A stretch of 64,000 nucleotides of DNA from Pseudomonas sp. GL-B-19 (GTDB taxonomy: Bacteria; Pseudomonadota; Gammaproteobacteria; Pseudomonadales; Pseudomonadaceae). Under the pieces are notes generated by a model. It was given only the letters and a program-made list of their open reading frames with translations. It was not told where the DNA came from and ran no database searches. Within the stretch, counting starts at the first letter, position 1, and each line of letters opens with the position of its first letter. Positions 24,075 to 35,104 of the stretch are shown piece by piece. Position numbers and translations under genes: made by a program. Location: NCBI RefSeq assembly GCF_019956415.1, contig NZ_JAHBDK010000019.1, positions 1 through 64,000 on the forward strand, given 5' to 3'.

Positions 24075-26318
24075 TCAGTTCGAGACCACCGATACCGTAC
24101 GTACGGAGCCTTGGGACGAGGTGATGGTAGCGGTCGGGTTAACCGATGGAATCACCGTGGTGATGTTGTTCACCGTCAGCTTCCAGCGACCGTTCCCCGG
24201 CACCGTGGTGGTGCCCAAGGTTACCAACCCTGTCGGGGTGGTCACCTTGATGGTGATGGTGTTGCCAGTGGTCACCGATGAGGTGCCCGCAAAGCTCCAG
24301 GTGAAGCGGTTGTTGGAGCGAGCTGACACCGTGGCCGTTGTCACCGCGAAGGTTTCCGCAGCAGGCCTTGGCGAGACTTGCACCGTGACCGTCGCCGGTG
24401 TCGACTGGGCGCCGAAGCTGTCCCGGGCGACGTAGGTGAAGGTGGTGGTGAAGGCCGTGGTCACCGTGCCCGGTGGGGTGTAGGTGATGACGGTGCCGTC
24501 AGTGCTGACGGTGCCGCGACCGGTCGCCGGTTGGGTCACGATGGCGGCGCTGAGCGGCACGTTGCCTTCCGGATCGGTGTCGTTGGCCAGCACGTTGATG
24601 GGAATCGCCACGCCCAGGGTCGAAACGGCATCGTTGACCGCAGTCGGTGGCCGGTTAGGCGCCACGGTGATGGTCACCGTCGCTGGCGTGGTCGAGGCCA
24701 GGCCTTTGATGTCTTGAGCCTTGTAAGTGAAGGTCGTGGTCAGCGGCGCGTTGACAACGGCTGGCGGGGTGTAGACCACCGCTGTGGTGCCGCTCATTGC
24801 CACGGTACCTTGTTCGGCAGCCGGTTGGGTCAGCGCCGTGATGCTCAGTGGCGTGTTACCGTCCGGGTCGCTGTCGTTGGTCAGCAGGTTAAGGGTGACC
24901 GGCACGCCGAAGCTGGTGCTGCCGGTGTCGGCGACGGAAAGCGGCGCCTGGTTCTCACCGGTATCCGGTGCAATGCCGACAACCACGACCGGCTCGGTGT
25001 CACTGCCGCCCGCAGCGGATTTGATCGTCACGGTGGCGGGTGGCTGGTTCAGGTCGGCGACGGTCAGGCTTTGCAGGGTGCCGGACTTCGACAGACGTCC
25101 ATAGCCCTGAGCGACCATATCCGGCACGGCCACTTCGTCGCTGGAGGAGGCTTCGATCAGCAGGCTGTGATTGCTCCAGTTGTAGCGAGCAGTCTGGATT
25201 TTCACCACGTCAGTGAGCTTGCGCGACACCGCTGTAGGGCGGGTAGAGCCCGTCGGGTTGGTGGCGGTGACCACCACGACCGGAGGCACGTTGCCATCGA
25301 ACTGATGCTGAGCGAAGAACAGCCCTTGGTTGTCGCCTGTCAGATTGCTCAGGCATGGTGAAGGCGGAGGGCCGGGGACGAGGGCGATGCTTTCGCGCAA
25401 GCACAGGGTTGAGCTGGTATCCGACTTGGCAAAGATTTCGACCCGAGTGCTGTTGCCTGTAACCGATGGGGTGCGGCGATAGGTGGCGCGGTCAATTTCC
25501 ACGGGTGTTTGCGCACGGCTGTCGAGCACTTTGCCGGACAGGGTGAAAAGGTTGGCCTGGATGGTCCCGGCGGGCCCCTGGATGCGTACGAAGTTGGTGT
25601 TGTTGGGGCTACCGGTCACGGCTTCGGTGAGGTTCGGATCGCCGACGAAGGTTTCGATGGCGCCGGTGTCCGGGTTCACTTCCGTATAAGGGCCGTTGAC
25701 GCTGCGCAGGAATGGCCCGATTGCACCGTTGACCGCGCCGCTGAATACCCCTGGCGCACCGACGCCGACGTCTCTGGTGATGTTGATCGCACGACGGCCG
25801 GTGGAGGTGACGTTGACCGTTTCGACGCCGTAAGGGTGGGTGATGGTGTAGGTGCCTGCGACGGGAATGTTGATCCGCATACGGATCCGCGCGAAGCTGA
25901 TCTGATCACCGTCGAGCGGGGTCCCGCCGGCAAATGCAGCCTCTATCCCGGCGACGTAGGCGTCCATTCCGTAGCCAGCAGCGTTGTCGGGAATGGTGGT
26001 TTCGGCGAGGAACCAGAACGCTTCGTCTGGCCAGTTATCCGGGAACACCATCGGCTGGGTGTCATCGAAAATGCCTGGTGTCGGCAGCAGGGTGCACATG
26101 TAGGCCGGTGGCACAGAAGCCGCCACCCGCGAGCTGGCGGCTCGGGACTGGCACAGTTCCATCGACAGTAGATTGTTGTCCTGATACCAGATCGGGAATT
26201 TCCCGGAGGCAAAGGTATATGGGCCGGGGTCGACGGCAGCGAGTTGCGCGAAAGCACTGCCGGACAGCGAAAGAGTCAGTCCCAAGGCGTTGAGCGCCAG
26301 GCGTGGCCAATTGTTCAT
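24075..26318 (-). CDS. Secreted multi-domain protein with Ig-like/VCBS-type repeats
   Basis: 747 residues. ATG 26318 follows AGGAGGCATC and the signal peptide ends SAFAQ. Residues 1-440 match the whole of the neighbouring 448-residue protein (AVDPGPY, MCTLLPTPGIFDD, DEAFWF, DQISFARIRMRI, HPYGVETVNV, PFLRSVNGPYTE, GDPNLTEAVTGSP). Then come two bacterial Ig/cadherin-like repeats with NDSDPDGN/NDTDPEGN calcium-type motifs, and a C-terminal beta-domain. Function unknown. The exported, repeat-bearing form suggests a surface or matrix protein and a possible substrate of the adjacent type II system (inference). Confidence 0.75.
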   Translation of the reverse strand: MNNWPRLALNALGLTLSLSGSAFAQLAAVDPGPYTFASGKFPIWYQDNNLLSMELCQSRAASSRVAASVPPAYMCTLLPTPGIFDDTQPMVFPDNWPDEAFWFLAETTIPDNAAGYGMDAYVAGIEAAFAGGTPLDGDQISFARIRMRINIPVAGTYTITHPYGVETVNVTSTGRRAINITRDVGVGAPGVFSGAVNGAIGPFLRSVNGPYTEVNPDTGAIETFVGDPNLTEAVTGSPNNTNFVRIQGPAGTIQANLFTLSGKVLDSRAQTPVEIDRATYRRTPSVTGNSTRVEIFAKSDTSSTLCLRESIALVPGPPPSPCLSNLTGDNQGLFFAQHQFDGNVPPVVVVTATNPTGSTRPTAVSRKLTDVVKIQTARYNWSNHSLLIEASSSDEVAVPDMVAQGYGRLSKSGTLQSLTVADLNQPPATVTIKSAAGGSDTEPVVVVGIAPDTGENQAPLSVADTGSTSFGVPVTLNLLTNDSDPDGNTPLSITALTQPAAEQGTVAMSGTTAVVYTPPAVVNAPLTTTFTYKAQDIKGLASTTPATVTITVAPNRPPTAVNDAVSTLGVAIPINVLANDTDPEGNVPLSAAIVTQPATGRGTVSTDGTVITYTPPGTVTTAFTTTFTYVARDSFGAQSTPATVTVQVSPRPAAETFAVTTATVSARSNNRFTWSFAGTSSVTTGNTITIKVTTPTGLVTLGTTTVPGNGRWKLTVNNITTVIPSVNPTATITSSQGSVRTVSVVSN

Positions 26319-26353
26319 GATGCCTCCTGATGAGGATCTGGGCATGTGAGCGT

Positions 26354-27700
26354 TCATTGCACGATGACCACTTCTTCGGTATCGCTGCCGCCATTGGATG
26401 ACGTCACCCGAACCTGGGCTGGCGGAATCGGTGTGATGCCGGTGGCGAGGCTTTTCACTGCGCCATCGCCACTGAGAGCACCGATGGCGACCCCGGTACC
26501 GGAGGTGGCGGTGAGTATGGGTGGCGAGGTTTCATCACTGGTCGAGGCGACGATGGTGATTTGTCCGTTGCTCAAGCTGTACTCGGCCCGGGAAATCACC
26601 ACCAGGTCAGTCAGGGGCATGGGCAAGATCGTCGGGGTGCTGCTGGCGATGGCGAGATGGTTGTCGGCGGTCACTTGTAGGGTGCTCGGCAACGTCGGAT
26701 TGGCCGGCGACTGCGCGTACCAGTGGCCGGTGGTGTTCGCTTCGGTCAAGTTCAGTACCGGGTTATTGCTGTCCAGAGTCACGCTCGCGGGTGGAGGCGG
26801 AGCCATGACGAATACGTCCTGCTGGGCCACCGGTGCGCTCTCGCCGGCATGCCGTGAATAGGTGCTGCGCTGGGCGATGACCGGGGTTGGCCGGACTACG
26901 CTGGACAGCTTGCCGGATACGGCAAAGAGGTTGGTGCGCAAGTCCAGGCCATTGGGACCTTCGATGCGCACGAAGTTAGTGTTGAACGGGCTGCCGGTGA
27001 CGGCTTCGTTGAGGTTCGGGTCGCCGACGAATTGTTCGGCGGAACCGGTGACCGGGTTGGTCTCGGTGTAAGGGCCGTTGACGCTGCGCAGGAACGGTCC
27101 GACATCGCCCTTGAGCGCGCCGTCATAGGTTTTCGCTGCGCCGATGCCGATGTCGCGGGTCATGTTGATCGCGCGCCGCCCGGGGGTATCGACGGTGAAC
27201 ACTTCGACGCCGTAGGGGTGAGTCACGACATAGGTCCCGGCAGTGGGCACGTCGACGCGGATGCGGATGCGCGCAAAGCTGATCTGATCGCCTTCCACGG
27301 GGTCGCCGCCGCTGAAGGCTGCTTCAACCGCAGAGACATACGTCAGGTCGATGCCCCGGGCCGCATCGACGATGGTGGTTTCACCGGTCGCCCAGAACGC
27401 TTCGTCGGGGAAATTGGTCGGGAAGACCATCGGTTTGGTGTCGTCGAAAACTCCTGGTGCGGGGATCAACGAGCACATGTAAGTCGGGGCGCCCGGTGCA
27501 CTGGCAACCCTGGAACTGACAGCCTTGGAAAGGCACAGATCGAGGGTGCGTCCGTGGGTATCCTGATACCAGGCGGCGAAATTGCCGTTAGCGGGCAGGT
27601 AGGGTCCAGGGTCCACAGCAAACAGCGCCGCTTGGGCAGCGCCTTGGGCCAGAGCGGTCACGACCAGAGCGATCGTGGTTTTGGACAGTAAAGGGTGCAT
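26354..27700 (-). CDS. Secreted protein of unknown function, paralog of the adjacent 747-residue protein
   Basis: 448 residues with a signal peptide (AQGAAQAALFAVDPGPY) and start after GAGGGAATACAC. Its length corresponds to the N-terminal module of the neighbour; it ends NGGSDTEEVVIVQ where the neighbour continues into Ig-like repeats. I do not recognise the module. A sigma-54 promoter candidate and CCCC-N6-GGGG site lie upstream, shared divergently with the kinase gene, tying it to the manganese genes by regulation (inference). Confidence 0.75.
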   Translation of the reverse strand: MHPLLSKTTIALVVTALAQGAAQAALFAVDPGPYLPANGNFAAWYQDTHGRTLDLCLSKAVSSRVASAPGAPTYMCSLIPAPGVFDDTKPMVFPTNFPDEAFWATGETTIVDAARGIDLTYVSAVEAAFSGGDPVEGDQISFARIRIRVDVPTAGTYVVTHPYGVEVFTVDTPGRRAINMTRDIGIGAAKTYDGALKGDVGPFLRSVNGPYTETNPVTGSAEQFVGDPNLNEAVTGSPFNTNFVRIEGPNGLDLRTNLFAVSGKLSSVVRPTPVIAQRSTYSRHAGESAPVAQQDVFVMAPPPPASVTLDSNNPVLNLTEANTTGHWYAQSPANPTLPSTLQVTADNHLAIASSTPTILPMPLTDLVVISRAEYSLSNGQITIVASTSDETSPPILTATSGTGVAIGALSGDGAVKSLATGITPIPPAQVRVTSSNGGSDTEEVVIVQ

Positions 27701-27758
27701 GTGTATTCCCTCTATCAGAAGACCTGCTCCTTGGGGGGCGAGTCAGTTGACAGGGCTT

Positions 27759-27777
27759 TGGCAACTTCCATACCAAC
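27759..27777 (-). promoter_or_regulatory. Candidate sigma-54 promoter for the paralogous secreted proteins
   Basis: On the minus strand TTGGTATGGAAGTTGCC has GG and GC 10 bases apart and a perfect TTGC -12 box. It lies about 60 bases before the ATG at 27700 and about 90 bases from the palindrome at 27865. Confidence 0.6.
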
Positions 27778-27864
27778 TTTGAAAAATGTCTGCACAGGCC
27801 CGTAATAAAAGGCCTGTGGCGCTGCTGTGGCTAAATCGCGGCGGGCGCCGAAGCGGGCGACTGC

Positions 27865-27878
27865 CCCCAGTGTTGGGG
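27865..27878. promoter_or_regulatory. Activator palindrome between the secreted-protein gene and the kinase gene
   Basis: CCCCAGTGTTGGGG, the same CCCC-N6-GGGG pattern as upstream of mnxG. On the plus side only a weak -24/-12 match (GGCAAACATCGAGC, 27934-27947) is present before the kinase gene. Confidence 0.55.
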
Positions 27879-27990
27879 TCAGATTGGGGCGGTGAGGTGG
27901 GCCGGGAAAGATGGGGGGGCAACACTGGAAACGGGGCAAACATCGAGCAGTGGGCTATAACCCTATATGGGAAGTCGGGGAACCACGTCC

Positions 27991-29439
27991 ATGAATATCC
28001 AAGCATCAGCCCTTCAAAAGGTAGAGGGTGATATTCGCCTTAGGTCGCACAAACAATCGTTCAATCTGCTGCGCTGGTTTTCGCTGATCAGCATGATGGT
28101 GATCGGCACGGTGGCCGTGGCGCTGGGCGCAGTGTCCACGCGTTTTGTGATTACCGAGAGCGTGCAGCGCGATGCGTTACTGACGTCGCAGTTCATTCAA
28201 GCGATTGCTGCCGCCGAGGTACGCCATGTGTCCATTCCCAACGTGCGGACCATGGGCGAGTTGCTCGACCCGCGCAAAGACAAGGATTTTCCCGATGTCG
28301 ATCCAATGGCCCGTGCCAGTGCCCGCGGTGAATTTCTCGACCATATCAAACATTTGCCCGATGTAATCCTGGTCAACATCTTCGCCCCGGACCGCATGGT
28401 GATCTGGTCCACCAACCCGGAGTTGATGGGCACCACGATCCATGCCGACGAGGACCTCGATCACGCGTTTGGCTCCAAGACTACGGTGTCCGCCAGCTAT
28501 CACAGCGTAGACAAGGCGCGCATGGAGCAGAAGTTCATCACGCCGCCGGACCACATCTTCATTGAGAATTACATTCCGCTGTTCGATGCCGACCACGAAA
28601 ACGTCACCGCGATGGTCGAGGTCTACAAGGAACCCACGGACTTGATCGACCGCATGGAACGCGGCCTGGCAATGATCTGGTTGGCCACGGCCCTCGGGGG
28701 AGGGCTGATCTACCTGGGGCTGAACTGGATCGTGCGGCGGGCGGCGATTCTGTTGGAAACGCAACAAAAACAACTGATCACCAACGAAACCTTTGTCGCC
28801 CTCGGGGAGATGTCTTCGGCGGTTGCCCATAGTCTGCGCAACCCGTTAGCGAACATTCGCTCCAGCGCCGAACTGGCGCTTGAGTTCGACAGTGGCGCGG
28901 CCCACAAAAACATCAACGACATCATCGCTCAGGTCGATCGCATGTCGAAATGGGTCCGGGAGTTGCTGCAATCCTTGCGACCGCTCAACGACGAAGCGGA
29001 GCCGGTGAACCTGGTCGCGTGCTTGCATGACAGTCTCCTGGCCTTTGAATATCAGATCGCCAAGGAAAAAATTCACGTGGTATTCGAGCCGAAGGAGACG
29101 CCGATGGTGCTGAGCCAGCAAGTGCAGTTGACGCAGATCCTCAACAGTTTGATGGCCAATGCCCTGGAAGCCATGGATAAGGAGGGCACGCTGACCCTCG
29201 CGCTGGAACCGATCGATCCTGCAGTTATTTGTTTGGTCGTCAGTGATACCGGCAAAGGCATGAACGAGGAGCAGCGCAGCATGGCGTTCCGCCCATTTTT
29301 CACCACCAAGCAAGGCGGGCTGGGCGTCGGGCTGGTGTTGGTGAAACGCATCATGGAGCGTTTTGGGGGGGCGGTGACCCTGGACAGCCGCGAAGGCGAG
29401 GGCACTACCGTCCGTATGTCGTTCAAGAGAATTCCCTGA
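27991..29439 (+). CDS. mnxS1: Membrane sensor histidine kinase, MnxS1-like
   Basis: 482 residues. Transmembrane helices at about 24-48 and 228-250 enclose a periplasmic sensor domain of about 175 residues. The transmitter has H280 in SSAVAHSLRNPLANIRSS, then an HATPase_c domain (NALEAM, DTGKGM, GGLGVGLVLVKRIMERFGG). In Pseudomonas putida GB-1 the kinases MnxS1 and MnxS2 with the regulator MnxR are required for Mn(II) oxidation; the order here (kinase, oxidase, SCO protein, kinase, NtrC-type regulator) fits. No response regulator is directly attached. Start ATG 27991 after CGGGGAACC; ATG 27967 is an alternative. Confidence 0.8.
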   Translation: MNIQASALQKVEGDIRLRSHKQSFNLLRWFSLISMMVIGTVAVALGAVSTRFVITESVQRDALLTSQFIQAIAAAEVRHVSIPNVRTMGELLDPRKDKDFPDVDPMARASARGEFLDHIKHLPDVILVNIFAPDRMVIWSTNPELMGTTIHADEDLDHAFGSKTTVSASYHSVDKARMEQKFITPPDHIFIENYIPLFDADHENVTAMVEVYKEPTDLIDRMERGLAMIWLATALGGGLIYLGLNWIVRRAAILLETQQKQLITNETFVALGEMSSAVAHSLRNPLANIRSSAELALEFDSGAAHKNINDIIAQVDRMSKWVRELLQSLRPLNDEAEPVNLVACLHDSLLAFEYQIAKEKIHVVFEPKETPMVLSQQVQLTQILNSLMANALEAMDKEGTLTLALEPIDPAVICLVVSDTGKGMNEEQRSMAFRPFFTTKQGGLGVGLVLVKRIMERFGGAVTLDSREGEGTTVRMSFKRIP

Positions 29440-29456
29440 CAATGGGCGTGAACTTT

Positions 29457-29470
29457 CCCCGCTAGCGGGT
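29457..29470. promoter_or_regulatory. Activator-like palindrome upstream of the second multicopper oxidase
   Basis: CCCCGCTAGCGGGT keeps the CCCC-N6-GGGG layout with one mismatch, 100 bases upstream of the -24 GG at 29571. Confidence 0.45.
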
Positions 29471-29568
29471 GTCAAGCCCCAGTTGTTTTTAGCAGGATGT
29501 GGCGCATTGATGTTGATAAGCCATTGTTTTGCCAAGTGTTAATACTTTTGCGTAAGTCTGTTACAAAT

Positions 29569-29586
29569 TTGGCGAGGTCTTTGCAA
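29569..29586 (+). promoter_or_regulatory. Sigma-54 promoter of the second oxidase operon
   Basis: TTGGCGAGGTCTTTGCAA has the -24 TGGC, -12 TTTGCA and exact 10-base spacing. It ends 40 bases before the ATG at 29626. Confidence 0.65.
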
Positions 29587-29625
29587 AACCCACATCACCC
29601 CTTCACACATTCGAGGCGGTTGATG

Positions 29626-32433
<2,808 letters not shown>

Positions 32434-32453
32434 AACGCCGAGAGGGAGCCGAA

Positions 32454-33506
32454 ATGAACATGAACATGTACATGAACATGAGCATGAAAACGCCGCGCTC
32501 CCGCGCCTTGGGCATGCACCTGATATTGGTACTGGTCAGCTGTCTGCTGGCCAGTCAGGTGCTGCTGGCCCATGAAGGTGTGCTGTCGCCGACGCAGGAG
32601 TCGCCGAAGCAGGAGTCGGCGACACCGTGGGGCGGCGACTATTTCCCCAACACCCTGCTGACCGATCAGGACGGTCAGCAGGTGCGTTTTTTCGATGACT
32701 TGATCAAGGACAAGGTGGTGGTGATCAACTTCATCTTCACCACGTGCAGCGACTCCTGCCCACTGGAAACCGCGCGGTTGCGTCAGGTGCAAAAGCTGCT
32801 CGGCGACCGGGTTGGCCAGGACATCTTTTTCTACTCCATCAGCATTGACCCGTTGAGCGACACGCCCGAAGTGCTCAAGGCCTATGCGCAACGGTTCAAG
32901 GTCGGACCGGGCTGGAAGTTTCTCACCGGGGAATTTGCGGATGTCACCGAGTTGCGCAAGAAACTCGGGCTGTTCATTGAAGGCGTCGACAACGGACGCA
33001 ACAAGGACCACAACCTGAGCCTGATCGTCGGCAACCAGACCACTGGTCGCTGGATGAAAGCCTCACCGTTCGAGAACCCGTGGATTCTCGCCGATCAGCT
33101 GGCCAACACCTTGCAGAACTGGAAAAAACCCAGCACGGGAGAAAGCTACGCCAACGCCCCGGAAATTCGTCCGCCGAGCAATGGCGAAGAACTGTTTCGC
33201 ACCCGCTGTGCGTCGTGCCACAGCCTGGGCCCGATGGACGGGCAGGGCCTCGGCATGCGCAGCATCGGTCCGGACCTGATCGGCGTGACCCGCCAACGCG
33301 ACCCGGCCTGGCTCAACCGCTGGATTCGCGAGCCGGACATCATGTTGAAGGAGAAAGACCCGATTGCTATGGATCTGTTTGAACGTTACGACAAAATCTC
33401 GATGCCCAACCTGCGTCTGGATGAGAAGTCCGCGCAATCGATTATGCAATTTTTGCAGGAAGAAACCGACCGCCAGCAACCGTTGCAAGCGGTGCAGGCG
33501 CAATAG
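32454..33506 (+). CDS. SCO-type copper protein fused to cytochrome c
   Basis: 350 residues. ATG 32454 follows GAGGGAG. A Met/Asn-rich start (MNMNMYMNMSM) precedes a signal peptide ending VLLAHEG. The SCO domain has C98-x3-C102 (TTCSDSCPL). From about 235 a cytochrome c domain follows with C252-A-S-C-H256 and Met in KISMPNLRL. The fusion suggests coupled copper handling and electron transfer for the oxidase encoded just upstream. Starts 20 bases after the oxidase stop. Confidence 0.87.
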   Translation: MNMNMYMNMSMKTPRSRALGMHLILVLVSCLLASQVLLAHEGVLSPTQESPKQESATPWGGDYFPNTLLTDQDGQQVRFFDDLIKDKVVVINFIFTTCSDSCPLETARLRQVQKLLGDRVGQDIFFYSISIDPLSDTPEVLKAYAQRFKVGPGWKFLTGEFADVTELRKKLGLFIEGVDNGRNKDHNLSLIVGNQTTGRWMKASPFENPWILADQLANTLQNWKKPSTGESYANAPEIRPPSNGEELFRTRCASCHSLGPMDGQGLGMRSIGPDLIGVTRQRDPAWLNRWIREPDIMLKEKDPIAMDLFERYDKISMPNLRLDEKSAQSIMQFLQEETDRQQPLQAVQAQ

Positions 33507-33610
33507 CGGCTAACTATTATCATCGGCTCAGAGTCAGACGTGTTCAATGCCACCTACACTGATCCGTGACATGGCTGAACAGGCTTGATGCGAGCATTCA
33601 GGACAACCCT

Positions 33611-35104
33611 ATGCCGATACTGGAACAACAAAAAGAACCGGCGCCGGCCACGCCGGCAACAAAGGGCCAGATCCGGCGGAGTCAGTTCAATCTGCTGCGT
33701 TGGTTTTCCGTGGGCAGCTTCTTCATCATCGCCGTAGTGGCGTCGGGACTTGGCTATATTTCTACGCGGTTCGTCGTTATCGAGAGCGTCGAACGCGATT
33801 CGATGCTAACTGCGCAATTCATTCAGGCCATTGGTGAAGGCGAAATTCGTCATGCCTCGATCAGCCCGAACAGAACCATGGGCGAAATGCTCGACCCGCG
33901 CCTGGACAACGCCTATCCCGACGTGTCCCCGGCAACCCGTGCGGCTGCGCGTGTTGAATTTCTCGATCATGTGGAGCATCTGCCGGACATTTTGCTGGCG
34001 ACGGTGTACGCGCTGGATCGCACCGTGGTCTGGTCGACGAACCCGGAGCTGATCGGCACGCGCATCGAAGGCGACAAAGAGCTGGACGAATCATTTGAAA
34101 TGAAAGAAGCGGTGTCCACCAGCTACCACGAGATCGACGATGCGCGTCCCGAACAGAGACTGCTGCGTGAGCCGGAATACCTGTTCATCGAGAACTACAT
34201 CCCGATGTTCAATGCGGACAAAAGCAAAGTGGTCGCCATGGTCGAGATCTATAAGGAGCCGGTGGACCTGGTGGAGCGCATCCAGCGCGGTTTCAAAGCC
34301 ATCTGGCTGGCGACTGTGATCGGCGGTCTGGTCATTTACCTGGGGTTGTTCTGGATTGTGCGCCAGGCCTCAATGTTGCTGAAGAGTCAGCAAAAACAAT
34401 TGATTACCAATGAAACCTTCGTCGCACTGGGGGAAATGTCCTCGGCGGTCGCGCACAGTTTGCGCAATCCGCTGGCCACTATTCGCTCCAGCGCCGAGCT
34501 GGCCCAGGACATCGCCAGCCAGGGTGCGCAGAAGAACATCGGCGACATCATCCATCAGGTCGATCGCATGTCACGCTGGGTTCGGGAGTTGCTGGTGTCG
34601 TTGCGACCCATGAATGACGACTACGAAACGGTCGAGCTGGTGCTGGCCATCGATGACACCCTGAGTGCTTTCGAGGCGCTGATCAAACGTTCGAACGTGG
34701 AAGTGCACTTCACCCCTAAAACTTGCCCACCGGTCGTCAGCCAACAGGTGCTGCTGACGCAAATACTCAATAGCCTGTTTTCCAACGCCCTGGAAGCGAT
34801 GCCCGAGGGCGGCCACCTGACGATTGATATCGAACAGCCACACGCCGGCCATGTGCGCATGATTCTCAGTGACACCGGCAAAGGCATGACCAAGCAGCAG
34901 CAACAGATGGTCTTCAAGCCGTTTTTCACCACCAAACAAGGAGGGTTAGGTGTAGGCCTGGCCCTGGTCAAACGAATAATGGAACGTTTCGAAGGCTCGG
35001 TCGAACTGACCAGCCAAGAGCAGGAAGGAACCCGCGTCTGTCTCAATTTTAGAGTGGCAACGGGAGGGGAATATGGAGCGCAGCATATTGCTGGTCGAGG
35101 ATGA
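33611..35104 (+). CDS. mnxS2: Membrane sensor histidine kinase, MnxS2-like
   Basis: 497 residues, a clear paralog of the kinase at 27991 (same SQFNLLRWFS start, periplasmic domain, H282 in SSAVAHSLRNPLATIRSS, ATPase motifs DTGKGM and GGLGVGLALVKRIMERFEG). The main differences are in the periplasmic domain, where signal perception should occur. The 3' end overlaps the regulator gene by 32 bases, marking the cognate pair. Start ATG 33611 after AGGACAACCCT; an upstream GTG at 33566 would add 15 residues. Confidence 0.82.
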   Translation: MPILEQQKEPAPATPATKGQIRRSQFNLLRWFSVGSFFIIAVVASGLGYISTRFVVIESVERDSMLTAQFIQAIGEGEIRHASISPNRTMGEMLDPRLDNAYPDVSPATRAAARVEFLDHVEHLPDILLATVYALDRTVVWSTNPELIGTRIEGDKELDESFEMKEAVSTSYHEIDDARPEQRLLREPEYLFIENYIPMFNADKSKVVAMVEIYKEPVDLVERIQRGFKAIWLATVIGGLVIYLGLFWIVRQASMLLKSQQKQLITNETFVALGEMSSAVAHSLRNPLATIRSSAELAQDIASQGAQKNIGDIIHQVDRMSRWVRELLVSLRPMNDDYETVELVLAIDDTLSAFEALIKRSNVEVHFTPKTCPPVVSQQVLLTQILNSLFSNALEAMPEGGHLTIDIEQPHAGHVRMILSDTGKGMTKQQQQMVFKPFFTTKQGGLGVGLALVKRIMERFEGSVELTSQEQEGTRVCLNFRVATGGEYGAQHIAGRG

